A DNA stretch of 64,000 nucleotides from Allodiplogaster sudhausi (GCA_945643635.1 CALZFC010000043.1:3808001-3872000); one strand, 5' to 3'. Counted from the first letter of the stretch, positions 23,101 to 36,475 are shown. The notes: a model not told the origin generated them from the sequence alone. Made by a program: numbers and translations.

Positions 23101-24956
23101 GAGGGGATGTGGACCATGCGAAGAGAAAGGGATGGACAAACAGAGAAAGAAAGGGAGAGAAAGATAAGAGGAGAGGGATTGAGAGAGAAAATGAGAAAGA
23201 CTGAGAGAGGCAAGATTAAGAGGATTCATATCGTGTTAGAGAGAGAGAGAGAGAGAGAAAGATAGGAAGGGTGAGAGAGACAGAGAAGAGAGCTGATCGA
23301 ACGAGATCATTAGCAAGTAACTGAAGTTGATCCCGGCTCTACAGCAAATAGTAATGTCTCCATCTCATTGAGCAGTCGATGTAAACAATCAGAGGAGTAC
23401 GAGTAAACAATGACTGCCTACGTGTCTACACACAGAGAAGAAAAGTTCGGACTTTGTAAGTTCGGTCGCAATTGTTCCGAAAAAAGTTCGGACATTAAAA
23501 GTTCGCGGGACACATGTTTCCACCCATGTAACAATTAGTTCCAAACGGTGCTCGAACTTTGAAAAGTTACCATTGTTCCGATTTTTTTTAACCAGTCCAT
23601 TGAATCTAAATTGCGAACTCTAGTACAACGGCGCAGAAATACGGTCAAACATGCAGATGCATGAATTTTTAGGAATACATTGTTGCTCGCATCAGTTTTA
23701 TTTGTTAAATCAACGTTTGTTTTGCAAATTTCTTTCGCTTTCTGGCAGTTTTCGTCGTCACGAGAGAAGGAAGAAGACGAAGTATAGCAAGAGGCGTCCG
23801 CGCTCACTTACTCAAGACGGGTACCGAGCAGCTACTTGGCTGCGCACTCGCTTATATCTGGTTGGTTTTTTATAAATCTTTTTTCAAATGAAGTATTTAA
23901 AGATGAAGCCTAGTTTGTAAGTGATTATTGAAGTTTCTTTGCATTGCTTACTTGGTTTTGTATTGCATTGTATTTAAATCTGAGCATTTATCTTTTTACT
24001 TTCAGATAGGTTGTCATAGAAGAACGTTGCCGAGCAGCGTAGGCGGGAGCTGATCATCGTCGACATCTTCCCGTATTCACAGGTTTGATTTTAAGCAAAC
24101 AATCGAACAAATTCTGTAATGACTCTGAATAATATTCGCTGTTGTCTATTTGCAAAAAAAAACTCATCGTCTTTTAAGCGATAAATGTGATTTATTTGGT
24201 TAAATATTACTAGCACATGGATCACAGTTGATTCTTAGATGTTTGGCGATGGTGGGAGTCAAGGGACTTGGCGCAAGCAGTTTAATTCATAGTTCTGTGC
24301 GCAATATTCTTTTGAATGGTGTTAAGTTTCGTATGCCGTGTGCGGCCTTTTAAAGGTTCCAACATATGCAGATACCGATGCACTTTAACAGAAAAGCTTA
24401 GAAAGCACAATTATTTAGTCTAAAATAGCCGAGTTTATATTTTGTATTATTGTAGAGAACGCAGTGGTGGCTTCTGGCCTGGCAAAGCTTCTTCTCAACT
24501 GCTTCCTCTTTTCCTGATGAAGAGTAACTAGGACTCAGTCTTCATTGCGTAAGGAGCGAGAAGATTCGCGTCGACTTCCATGGATATTGAACAGGTAAAT
24601 ATAATTTTTATTGACAAAATAGAGCAATGGATTTTACTGGAATTTTGCGTTCTGTTTTGTTAACAAGCCTGTCCAGAGCTCATAAAATGTACCGTACTTT
24701 ATAGTCCGAGTTCGTGACTGCTCTTTTCAAAGGATTACGGTTGGAGATGCCTGGAGTTAGTTGGATGATATATTCATGCCGTAATAGTTTTTTTATTGCT
24801 TATTTTAACCCGATTTCTTCTATTTCTTTTTATTCCACTCCAGAATCCTTTTGAAAAGAAGCGTCGATGTTATCTTATATTCATGCCGTTATAGTTAGGG
24901 CTTTTTTTACTCAATTTTTTCCTTTTACATTTCTCTTCTTCTTCTCCTTCTCCAGA
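23101..24956. other. Spacer with MITE-like element and possible exon relic
   Basis: 23425-23600 is a MITE-like segment (acacacagagaagaaaagtt at its left end, then repeated gttccg/gttcgg words and aaaagttcgcggg). It shares modules with 27140-27345. At 24043-24082 a short exon-like stretch between a cag-type acceptor and a gttt donor reads RELIIVDIFPYSQ in one frame. This resembles the acidic-loop region of the methyltransferase family and may be a relic of the missing 5' half of the fourth copy. 23740-23870 holds charged open frames on both strands without family resemblance. Confidence 0.4.
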
Positions 24957-26388
24957 ATGCACTCGATCTGCGCGCGTGCCAACGCCATCTTCGCCCTCAT
25001 GCTGTGGGTGCTGACCGCGGTGACGCTCGGCTGCTTCTTCTCCACGGTCTTCCTCGATTACACGACGAGTGGCAAGATTGAAGTCGGCGAGATCAAAGTG
25101 TACGTTTCGTGTGGCGATTCCTGCTTGTTTCCGTAAAGGGAAAAAGGTGGTCCGAGGGTCCCACAAAATGGGTACGTAAGGCTTCCGAAGGCCTCAAAAA
25201 AAGAGTGAGTAAGCCAAAAATTTAAATTTTTTTTCGTAAAAAATTGAGTTGGTTAGCCAAAAAGTTGAATTTTCGGGTCTCAAAAATTGAGTGGGTAGTC
25301 CGGTTCGGACCCCCCTTTTATTCCCTGTTTCCGTATATCAAAATGAACTTGATTCCCGCCAACAGCAACAAAATATAAGAGAACTTTCAAATCATTGGAC
25401 GGTTCTGTCAAGGTATCTTTGCATCGTCTGCCATTCTTATTACTTATACTTTTCAGTACAGTTTAGAGTATCCTTACTCAAAATTCCTCTTACTCTTACT
25501 TAAACTACCACACTACTTTACAACTTTTCTGTGACAATGTGGAGTACCCCTACTTTAATTGCCCTTAGTTAGGTGCCCATTCTTTAAAGGAGCTATCCGG
25601 GGAATAATTAACCTACGTTCTTTTCTTCATAAACATGTTCATCTTGGCCTAAAACATGAATCCAGAAAGTTTTAGCGATTTTCTTCCATTACATTCTGAG
25701 CAGTTGTAACGTGAAAACTGGTGGGTAGAGTATTAGCTACGGTAGGTCAGAGCCGCCCACCTATTTCACATGTTCTCTCGACCGAGAGACAGGCAACTTT
25801 ATGAGCGCGCGCATTCAAACTCGTTCTCTAGCGCTTCTGTAGGATTCTTCGCCGGTTACTTCCTTTAAGTACCTCTAAGTAACCCTTTCCTTAGAATACC
25901 CCTCCATTTCCAGTCGCAAGATCGCCGACTACGCTTCTGAGAGTGGCCATGCTGACGTTGCTCACCTCGACTTCTCGCTCGCCGTCGATGTCTCCAAGGC
26001 CTTCAACTGGAACGTCAAGCAGCTCTTCCTCTATCTCGTCGCCGAGTATGAGACGCCCGCTCATGTTAGAGGATTTTAATTACAATTAGTTGGACTTAAT
26101 TTGTTAGAATTCTACTTTTGTTTACTTACTTGTTCAGATTACTGTTTATATCATTCCCACTCATATGTTAGAGAATTTATTTGCTCTCTTTGTTTACTTT
26201 TATAGCTTTTTTACACGCTTCTATATTTATAGATCTCAATCCATTTCACGCCCCCCTCCTTCCTACAGTATCCCTTCCTTTTCCAGAAGGTCAACCAGGT
26301 CGTCATCAGGGACGAGATTGTGCATCGTGCCGAGCGCGTTGTCATCGACGAACGCAAGACGCGTCCCGAGTACTGGTATATCTTCTGT
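24957..26388 (+). CDS. Signal peptidase complex subunit 3, 5' exons only
   Basis: SPCS3 (SPC22/23) is a type II ER membrane protein that helps signal peptidase cleave secretory precursors. Exons 24957-25099, 25914-26064 and 26287-26388 join in phase. ATG 24957 sits one base after an acceptor (tctccag). The protein begins MHSICARANAIFAL, with one N-terminal membrane segment (about residues 10-32) then FLDYTTSGKIEV. It continues FNWNVKQLFLYLVAEYE and NQVV-RDEIV, ending RKTRPEYW. This matches the family closely for the first two thirds. The expected remaining luminal part (the DDG...NVTL...PLV...PF strand region, about 60 residues) is absent. Exon 3 can end at TACTG|gtatat (phase 2) or at TGT|gtgaaa (26388, phase 0). 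Only the latter joins the next exon in frame. Confidence 0.85.
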
Positions 26389-26482
26389 GTGAAATACATT
26401 TCTTCTTTGTAAAATATTTTCAAGGGTGATTTGTGCGCAACATTTTGAAGTTACCATATAGTTTATTTTTCTTCTCTTTCAG

Positions 26483-28094
26483 GAGTTCCTCAGCAAGGCA
26501 GACCACGCGCAGTTCGAACGGGAGAAGCAGATGCGAGCTCTGGGCCGTAAGCAATACGAAGGAGTGTGTAATTAATTACTATTTTTCTGCCCATATCCTT
26601 TCTTTATTTGTTCTGCAAATCAATCTGGTTTGAGAAAGTGTAGCCGTATTAACTTTTCAGTCAGAAATCTCTTTCGTAGAGGCTATTTTGGTGATCTATA
26701 ACTAAAAAGCTAGGGTTTAGGTGATAATTCTCGCTCCTTTTTCCGTCTTTTCTATTCCCCATATGTTATCGTCTTTTATTTTGTTCTGTCCATTGTTTTC
26801 TCGCCGATCCATAAGCCACTCAAGCTTTAAGATGGCACCGCTATTCCAGCGTACTGTTATGCATAAAGATTATCAATAGAATACCATTCCCCTCCTCAAA
26901 TCGCCTTTCCCACTTTTACGAGTTCATTTTTTTCATTGCCACTTACATTTGTTCCAAGTTGTCTTCCTTGTTGTTGATTTTTCTGTTGGTTTTACGGTGT
27001 TTTCCTGCCATTGAATTAACCTTATTAAAAAGGATTTAACACATGTCTGATTTGAAACATTTTATTGACATGCAACACTGAATTCTTATTGGGAATATGC
27101 AAGCAAGAAAGCAAAAAAAATCAATCGATGAAGCGAGCGGGCTGCCTAGCCGGGGCGAGCAGTAACGAACTTTTATGTTACATGGGTGGGAGCAATTTGT
27201 TCCTTTCACTTGTTACCGCGCTGGTAACTTTTAAATGGAACAACTAAAAGTTCGCGGGGCGAAACAATATTGCTCCGTAGTGAATTCGGAACAATATGTT
27301 CCGCGTAATTGTTACCAGCGCGGTAACTTTCTTCTCTGTGTGTAACAGCACTGCGAATTTTTAGAAAAAAAAATTTAAATCTACTGTTAATAAGTACTAA
27401 ATCTGTAAAAGAAAGAAAATGTGATTAGAAAGAGAAGGCCATGCGCATGCGAATATGTCTGTATGTACATACATATGTACATAGAAGAAGAGAAAGAAAT
27501 AATATGTCCCACTAAGAGAGGAAAAGGAAGACTGTAATGAAATAAATTTTTTTCTACTACCCAGGTCGACATTGTCATCTCCGTGTTCTGTCTGGAGAGC
27601 GCGTGCAAGAACTACGACGAGTACCGCAAGGCACTCAAGAATATGGTCATTGATATTTCTTCTTCATATTTCATGGAAAATTAAAACGATTTTATACAAA
27701 TATAGTTTAAAAATCAATATTTGGGACATTACTCTTTGAATACTTTCTTCTTTCCAGCTGAATCATCTTCGCCCTGGTGGCCGCTTCATTCTTGGCTCGG
27801 TCCTCGATGACGACATGTACAATGCAGGCAACAAGGTTTCAGATTTCTCTCTTTCTCTCTCTCCCTCTCGCTCTGTTGCGTCTCTGTTATCGCTGTTTCG
27901 CACTCTCTCTCCCTGACTCTCTCACTCCCTCCCTCCTTCTCACTCTCTCTCTCCAGACAATGTTCACTCTCCTCCGGCTGAGCGAGGCGGAGATCCTGAA
28001 TGCGCTGACGGAGTGCGACATCGACGTGGAGAGCAGCAAGAGGTACACGCTCGAGGACGAGGGTGTCATGTTCGGCATGTTCAAGAAGAACTGA
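26483..28094 (+). CDS. 3' half of an NNMT-type methyltransferase, in frame with SPCS3 exons
   Basis: Four + strand exons join in phase 0: 26483-26563, 27565-27645, 27758-27835 and 27957-28094 (TGA). They encode REKQMRALGRKQYEG, then VDIVISVFCLESACKNYDEY, then RPGGRFILGSVLDDDMYNAG, then LLRLSEAEILNALTE. These are the F-C-L-E helix, post-loop strand and C-terminal strands of the NNMT/PNMT fold. The SAM-binding half (G-A-G-P-T motif) is missing, and no start codon precedes the block. With the SPCS3 exons the whole reads as one 257-aa open frame, so this is either a chimeric gene or two adjacent broken genes. On its own this half-domain could not bind SAM normally. (CT)n tracts precede the last two acceptors. 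Confidence 0.75.
27130..27345. mobile_element. MITE-like element in intron
   Basis: Short non-coding element with internal inverted words gttaccgcgctggtaac and gttaccagcgcggtaac, repeated gttcc/gaacaa words and aaaagttcgcggg. Its right end (aactttcttctctgtgtgtaac) is the reverse of the left end of the 23425 segment. The two are therefore likely members of one miniature inverted-repeat family. It lies in the intron between the 26563 and 27565 exons. Target-site duplication could not be fixed. Confidence 0.55.
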
Positions 28095-28943
28095 AAGAGG
28101 GAGGAAACTATGCCATCGAGACGGCAAAGAGCCATTGTCCTTCTTCAGCCTCTGTCTTCCCTCTCCCTCGCTTAGGATCTTCACTGCTGTTTAGATTTGA
28201 CACCCTAGCAGGAGCTGCTCTTTCCATTTGAATTTTTTTGTGCTGCTCCTTTAAATGTTACCCGATATAACTTTACGTGTAGTCTTATTTTGTATGCTTC
28301 TTTCTCCTTTCTGCTCCCTCCAGCCACTCCACAAATTGTCAATTACTGGTGCATACGTCCTGGATGTGCGTGCAAGAGGGGGTAAAGATGTCTCTGAAAG
28401 GGGGTTCCATCTCCCCTCAGGGACCCCTCATTCCTGGTTGCCAAGTCCCCTTCTGCACGCGCTTTCCTTCGGATGTCAGTGTCTCTCCTCTACGTGCATC
28501 CCATCTATAGGTCGTTGGTTAATAAATTCAGTCTCCATCACGGCTGCCTTCGCAACAAAGCGATTCCTTGTGTTTCATGGATACTGAGTTGCCATTTTAT
28601 TCCTACTGATAGGAGGCTTCAAAACATATGCATAATATCCCATTAATCCATTAGTCAATGGGAAGAATAACAACAACTGTCGCACTATGAACAACAACTT
28701 TTCAGGGTTAGGAATCAGCCATTGCATTTGGCTGAATACCAAGAAAATAAATGAAAGGTATTACAAAGGATTCATATAATTAGAAGGAAGCTTGCAGAGT
28801 GCTGCTACTTTTAGCATGGTAAACTCGTATAAAATAGGTGAAAAGGTAACAGGAGACTCTAGTGGTCAAGAGGTTACAAGTCAAGAGAGAAAGAGACAAA
28901 GAGATGAAAAATGTAAGTAATAAATAGCATATTCGCGTCTTGT

Positions 28944-30138
28944 CTAGTCACTGTCCTCCTCGGACGACGAAATGCGTCGTGGTATGTTGCTCTCCTGGGA
29001 AGACCCCTCCACTGCCCCGTTCTCCTCATCTGAGCTGGCCGGGATGATCTGCTGCTGCCTCTTCTTCTTCTGTCGGGCCGGCGCTTCCTCGTCGTCCGAG
29101 CCTCCGTCTGCAACATCATACATCACTCTGTATTTCAACATTTTAGTTAGCCTTCTAATGGAAAAGAATATACTAGAATTTGCTCAAGCGCTAGGAATTA
29201 AAAAAAAAAAGTATCAAAATAGGAATGCAAGAACAGGAATGACCTCCTCCTCCGCCAGAATCTTTGTTCGATTCGCTAGGTGGAGCAGCCATTCGCTTCT
29301 TCTTGCCTTTGCCTGTAGAGAAGCAAACAATTTTAATTGTTGGAAAATCCTTTTTCCTCTCATGTTTCCCTTCACAAATTCTCTCTTAACATTACAACAA
29401 AAGGGCAGCAAAAATGTAATATTTCAACAGACATGACTGGTCAGTAATTTCTGTGAAAAACAGTAATTTCTTGCCTGGCTTTCTCCGTTCTCCATCGCTG
29501 CCGCTATCTACACTGGAAGATGAAGAGGCCGGGTTGGGAGGAGGAGAGTCGGCATCCTGCAAGCAGAAAGGAAACCAGTTTAATCACCACCGAAATCATC
29601 TTCCGCTTTCGTTTAAAATCCTTTGAAGATATTTACATTGTTGAATAAAAGAAACTAAAGCTACAATAGTTCGGAAATGAAATGTTATTAAATGATGACC
29701 TGGAATGGCTTGACTGGCTGCTTCCCTTCATCAGATGACGACTCTTCTGATGACAGGAATGCTCGCGATTTTACTGCAAAAAAACTTTTTTCCACAGTCC
29801 TCTCAATAGATGTTGCATAATCAATCAATAATTGCTTAAATAACATAAATATCTGACTCTTGGCACTCTGCTTGGCGGAGAGCTTCACCTCCTCCCTGAC
29901 GCGGTGCTTCTTGTGCTTCCTTCCGCCCTCGTCTCCCGAACCTCCTCCCCGCTCTTCTCTTCTTTTCCGCGCAGCCTTCCGCGCTGCCTTGCCCTGGAGA
30001 ATATTTAATGGTTCAGGGAGGGTGTGAGAGGGCCGACATCCTATCATTGAAGAGTGCCCAAGAGACTCTTTCTTGTAAATATGGTACTTCTAAAATTATA
30101 CATATACAATAAGAGAGAAATATGGAATGCACAAGAAA

Positions 30139-30189
<51 letters not shown>

Positions 30190-33100
30190 TAGAGAGAGAG
30201 AGGGAGAGAGAGAGAAAGAGTGTGAGATGAAGTAGTGATGCCTACCTCCTTGGACCGTTGTCTCCTCTCGCCTCCCTCTCCGCCTTCCCCTCCTTCTCCT
30301 CCCTGCCAGTCTCCCATATCTGAGCTGTCATTCACAAACTCTTCTCCGCCCTTTCGCTTCCTTCCCGATCCACCGCGAGATTTCTTGTCGTCATCCTTGA
30401 CCTGAAGATTTTTCACAAATGAGATAATGTCTACACATCGAGAACCATCGGGACGAAGGCCATTATGAGATTATAAATCGCATTCCCACTCAAGTTGTGA
30501 AAGAAAGCTCTACACCTAGATTATAATGCATATTTTATAAAAACAATATATTCAATAATAAAAATATTAAAGAAAAGCTAAAGCGCCTTCTTGACTTGCC
30601 TCAGGCAGTCGGAGGTACTTCTTGGTGAGTTCGATGTACTGCTCACGTGTCTGTCTCAAGTCGTCCATCTGCCTTCTCATCTCCTCTTGCTTCGCCCGCT
30701 CTTCCTCTTCCATCTTTCGCTGCAACAATGAAATCCTCTCTTTACAGTAATCTGCTAGTCATTACCGTATCCCATCTTAGTTGCATGACTACAGTACCTT
30801 GAGTGCAGCTCGTTCCTCTTCTTGTCTCGCTCTCTGCGCTCTCTCCTCTTCGTCCTGCGCTCTCGCCCTGGCCAGGTACGTCTGAGCTTGTCGAAGGAGA
30901 TCACCGCAAGCCTGGAAATGGCAAAGTTATATTAGCTCACTAATTCATTACAAGCAGCAAAAGATAAATAGTTCTATGTTGAAAAAAAAGATAAATGTAA
31001 TAGAAACCTGCGCTTGTTGCTCAGAGAATGAAGCAGATATTCCATTAAGTCGAGCCTCGTCCCTCCGAGAAGGAATGTACTTGAACATTCTGAAAACAAT
31101 AGACTTAACTAGATTAAACTTGCTATTCATCCCTCTCTTTACTTCCGCTCCCCGCCCTCTCTCTCTCACATTTCTTTCTTATAACGTCTCTCTCTCTCTC
31201 TCTCATTCTCTCCGTCCTCTCTCATAACGTCTCTCTCTCCTCTCTCTCTCTCTCTACACGTCACTCTCTTCCTCTGACCTCTCCGCCGTCTTGAGATCAG
31301 AGACGGCGCCCTCGACTTCTTCGGTGGTTGACTTGTCCTCTTTCATGGTGGCGGTAGCTTGTTTCTGCAGAATGAGTGCGTGGTCGAACTTGATCATGAG
31401 CGAGTCCGGCTGCTCTGCTGTCGCCTGCAGAATATTTCATTCTTTATTCTACTTCTAGCTCAGTTTATTTTCTTGAATATTTAATTGAAGTTGTTCTAAT
31501 GAATAAGATATTGCAAACCTTCTCCAAGGCCTCTCTGCACTCGGTTAGCTTGTTCGTTCTGTTGTAAGCGCGTGCGAGGAAGACGAGAATGGCCGGGTCG
31601 GATTCCTTGTGGAACTTCTTCATTGCATTCAAGTACCTGCAACACATTTACGATGATTGAAGAAGAAGAAGAAGTAGATGAGTCATCCCCATATGGAATA
31701 GAAAAGAAAGACTGACATCTGAACAGCTGCGACGTACTGCTTCTGCTGCATGTAGATGTGAGCAATGTTTATCCAGACATCCACAAAGTCAGCAGTTGCC
31801 TCGCGAACCTGACAAATAGGAATCACTTCAATAAACTCTTTTTTTCTAAGTCTATAACAATGGGTAAAGCTTAATGCGAATACCTAAAACAATGGAAAAG
31901 GTTACATTTCATTTTTTTTATTGACAAAGCAAAATTTTTGAACCTGCGAAAAGATCTCTCTCGATTCTTGGATGTGTCCTCTGACAGCAAGAACGCATGC
32001 TGCAAAGTCAACCATCACCATTTCTTGCCAGTGTCTTTACAAGTTGACAGAATGCTAACCAATTCCGTTGGCTGCCCACATGTTCTTCGGCTGTACTTTC
32101 AGTGCCCTCTGGAACATGGTCAGAGCACGCTCGGCGTGTGTCTTGTCCTGAGATTGCTTACTTCCTAATCTCTCCCTCTCTCTCTCTCATTCTCTGTCAT
32201 ATCCTTCCTCTCTCCCTCTCACCTTCTCCTTATTCCGATTGAGCGAAAAGAGTGTCTCCAGCCAGATGTTGCCGAGTGCAACCAACGAATAAGCGTCGTC
32301 CTTGTACTGCGGCAGCTTGAGAATGTGCTCGAACTTCTTCTGGGCTGGCTGCCATCTTTAAGAGGGGCCTTCACGACAACACCCTTTTCCTGCCATCTCC
32401 TTTACCAGGTACAAGAGTAAAGAATGAAAGATTCCTCTCCTTGCATAAACTGACTCGTGCTTGTTCATGTGCAGATTGCCGATGAGTGTCCACGCATCTG
32501 CGTGTGCCTGGTTCACACTCATGGCTTCCTTGAACCATACGGAAGACTCGTAGATCTGGCCGCGGTCACGGGCGATGCAGCCAAGGCGCATGAAGCCTGA
32601 AGGAGCAATTCGATTCAGTGTATTCCTCTCTCTCTCTCTTCTCTCTCTCTGTTCCTCTCTCTATCTCCTCTCTAACTCTCTCAGTCTCTCTCTCTTCACT
32701 CCCTCACCATCAATATAATGTGCATCCTTGCGCAGAACATCCTTGTAGAGTGCCTCTGCCACATCAAACTGCGCGAGATGTTCATGAGCTCGCGCAAGAT
32801 TGTAGAGGACAGTGACCTTGAAGCCCTCCACCAGCTCGTCGGGAGATTCATCCAGCTAAACATTTTCATATGTACTTTAGTATATGAAAACAAACGAGGA
32901 TTCAGACAAAATAATATTCTGTCATTACGAAACATTCCTTTTTCACAGTAAAAAAGACAAAAGCAGATCTGACAGCAAGCTTCTCGGATGCCTCCTTGTA
33001 GAGATCCCTCGCTCGCTCGTATTCCCCTTGTGCCATGGCAAGACTGCCCATGTTGCTCACAATCTCGGGAGGAACCTTAAGGGAGCAGTAGAGATAGCAT

Positions 33101-36100
33101 GAGATATAGTAAGGAATGTATAGATGTTGGTTGTATACACTAACTTCCATTTCCTCCTTGCCGAGCAGTTCGCACACTCGTTGGTAGTATGACAATGATT
33201 TCTGCGAAAATGAGCCGTTACAATGCAGTGGAATGCATATTTAAACAAATAGTATACAAACAGCGGGATCTGAGTGTTCGAGAAGTTGCGCGAGGTCGAT
33301 GAGAACTTCGATGTCGTCAGGTATCAATTCGATGAGCTTGGTCAGATGTTGGCGGGCCTTAACTCAATGATAAGGAATCTCCCTTCTTCACGAAGAACCC
33401 ATCAGATGATAACTCCACCGATGTTTCAGATAGTTCATTCTGATACCAACAAAAGAAAACCCCACTTTTTGTCTTCTCTCGGGAACAGCCTTGGGATCTT
33501 CTCCTTCCGAGTGTGCGTACAGAGCTCCAAGGACCTGAGATATCAATAGTATGGGATTGTAAACATCTGATACAATAATAATAATGAAAGAATAGCAGAT
33601 AGAATGAAGGAATACCTTGAGTGTCTCCGTGTTATTTGGATGAACTGCTAAGATCTTCTCGAAGCAGTTGATCGCCTAGAATGTTTAATAATAGCATCAA
33701 TACTAAATTGGTCAAACATGATGATACTAAAAATTCGATCCCAAACACATTTCTAAAAGCATTAAAAAAATGAAATAATGAAATTGACTCGCCATCGTGT
33801 ACTCCTTTCGCTGCACGTACATTTGGCCAAGTCCAAAGAACGGAAGAATAAAAGACGGAGAGTCAAACTGCGTCGATTGGTAGTAATACTGCAAACAGAT
33901 ACTTGTTTGTACAATAACAAAGTACTCGAGCACTACTGAATTGTAGTAAAAAAAAGAATCGAACCCTGAAAGCCTTGTCATAGTCGCCTTTCTTGTGGAG
34001 ACAACGCGCCAGTTGATAGCAAGATTCAGCTCGAATCGGCTCAGTGTCCGCGAATTGGAAACCGTGCCACGCAAGCTGCTCCACCTTTTGCAGGTCCTGT
34101 AAAGAACGATGCAATTACATTGGGAAAAGCAAACAATTTAAAGATCAATCGCTAGAAAAAAATTTAGTCATGCATTTTCCGAGCTATATAATAGTTGCAA
34201 GAATGAAGAGGAAAAAACCTACACCCTTATAGAAGAAATGATTGGCCAGGTGATTCAGGACGATTGGATTCTCCGACTCGATTTGATAGGCGCGCGAGAG
34301 GCCCTGATTGTAAATAAACTTTGAAAATATATTTATTTTTTAAAGAGTAACTCGTTCAAAGCGTCAATAACAAGTGAATAAATATTATTTAACAAAAGAA
34401 AGGTATAGAATGAACCTTGACTGCATTCTTAATCCCCTCTGGAGTCAGCAGATTCTGGTCAAGAATAGCGAGGGCAGAGATAGCGGCGACATTGTCAGGC
34501 TCCAGCGCGAGGGCCCTCTCGAAGGCCTTCCTGAAGCAGTTCGTGTTAAGAGTGGAGACTAATGAAACAATCACATATCACCACGACTCGAATTCCCCAT
34601 CTTTCATGACTCACAAAGTTACGGATGTTGTGCAGATGTGGTAGGGGGGGGGGGGGTCAAGCCGCCACTCCACAGTAACCTCGGCATTCCCAATGTCCTC
34701 TACAGTAACCAAACAAACGTGCCTCGCTGTCTCCATTCGGTTCAGCTTGACAAGACAGTAGCCGAGACCAACTCGCACACTGGCAGGGCAGTCCGGCTTC
34801 AGACGAAGCGCCTGTAGATGGAGCAGCATGTTTAGGAATGTAAAAAGGGCGAGTTCTGGCTAGAGAACCATTTAAGAAACACAAATTAAATTTCTATATC
34901 AGAAAACATCCACAACTGTGTAGTGGGCCAGAAATCACATTACTCAACTATTTAATCGTGTAAAAAAAACTTTAACTCCTAGCATTATCTACCAAGCAAC
35001 TCCAAACGCCTAATTGTATTTGATTTTAGAGCAAATGCAAAATTCCACGTCATGTGAACCCCGATATGAAGGTAACAAGATGGTATAACTCGCCTTTTTG
35101 TAAAAGAAGAGAGCTTGTTGGTAGTCCTTCTTCTGGAAGGAGATACAGGCCTTGCCGAGAAGGGCTGGGATGTTACCCATTTCTTGCGACTGCAAAGAAA
35201 TGAACCTTTGAAGCAGAGCACTGCAGTACGGTAAAGAATATAAGAACAATCAAAGTCTTTTAGCAATCCAGCAAACACTCAATCCAGGATTGTGCAAATA
35301 GATGAAAAACACTTATTTAGAACACATGGAACAGTGAATGCAAACCAAAGTTAAAAAGACACCGCCTATTTTAGGTACCCACCCATACCTCAGCCAGATT
35401 TAGAAATGCAAATTCCGGTTTTACACTTGCCACCTTGTTTTCCTGCCCGCAAGTCCCCATTACCACTCCCTACATTTCCAATCAGTCGACAGTGTCCTTT
35501 ATTCAATGATGCTAACCCCTTGCATGACAAAGTTGAACTGCTGGTCAGCTTGGTCCATTTTGTTTCCTTCAAGCATGCAGAAGTACGCGCGGCCGAGAAG
35601 ATGCTGAGTATCGTACCTAAAACATTTCTTTCTTGTAAATGAATGAATATATATATATATATATATATTTCACTTATTTACGCGGCAACCTTTGAACCTC
35701 ATGGTTGATGGCCCAGTCCCAAACAGAAAACAAAAATTTTATATTTTATAAAGCTAAAATCTGACATGAGAATCTTATCAGCGGTCGTGTAGAGAAGAGT
35801 GGCCTTTGTGTAGAGCTCTTTCCTGCGTTCTTTCGAACTGCGCTCTCGATGACCCTGTCAAAAAGCAACTTTCGCCTCGGTATGCGTTTCGTTAAATATG
35901 TCAGCGAATAAAAAATGACCATGCCATTGAACATCTTCTATTTAAGCGACCAATTATAAAGTAGTAGTATTTAATATTGAGAGAAATAGGCATAAAACAA
36001 AATAGTTCATACTAATAAACAAGTAAGGAATGCTTCCCACTAACCATTCTAACGTAGTGTGCTGCGAGAGTGTCGAGAGCTCTCACTTGATCCTTCTCGT

Positions 36101-36475
36101 GATGCTGTGAATGGTCAAGAAACATTAGTGCAAAACATGAGAAACTCCCAAGGATGAACCAAGAATGGAACAACAACAAAAAAAACATACCTGATAATCA
36201 AGATTCGACTCCTGGCCGGACATTTCGAGAATCTGAACGAAGACATCCGTTATGCCCATCTTGTAGTAGGCAACCTGCAAATAGAGAACTACTCGTTTTC
36301 CAAATACTTTTCAGATTCCACAGTCACTACGGTTAAGCTGCTACCGTATACGACCACTACATCATACACGAACCGCGACATCGATCCATACGGAGAGGCG
36401 GCAGTTCTCACTCCGTAGCAGATCTATCATCTCTTCGTACGGCGGCAGATTCTCATAGCGTATCTCGAGGAATTC
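28944..36475 (-). CDS. ctr-9: CTR9, TPR subunit of the Paf1 complex
   Basis: CTR9 scaffolds the Paf1 complex, which travels with RNA polymerase II and supports histone H2B ubiquitination and elongation. About 26 short - strand exons match the family in order. The N-terminus is [13 protein letters not shown] at 36380-36475. The TPR array follows, for example [20 protein letters not shown] near 35100-35190, [16 protein letters not shown] near 34500, [16 protein letters not shown] near 33800, [18 protein letters not shown] near 32540 and [16 protein letters not shown] near 31600. Then come a charged coiled coil ([17 protein letters not shown] near 30650) and a Lys/Ser/Asp/Glu tail ending SSSEEDSD at TGA 28944. 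The first coding exon with ATG was not resolved (36476-36700). No break was seen. CINP lies just upstream on the same strand, so co-transcription is plausible. Confidence 0.93.

Noticed and set aside
34644..34656. Run of 13 G in a CTR9 intron
   Set aside because: A simple homopolymer in non-coding sequence. It is a possible sequencing weak spot but has no functional sign.
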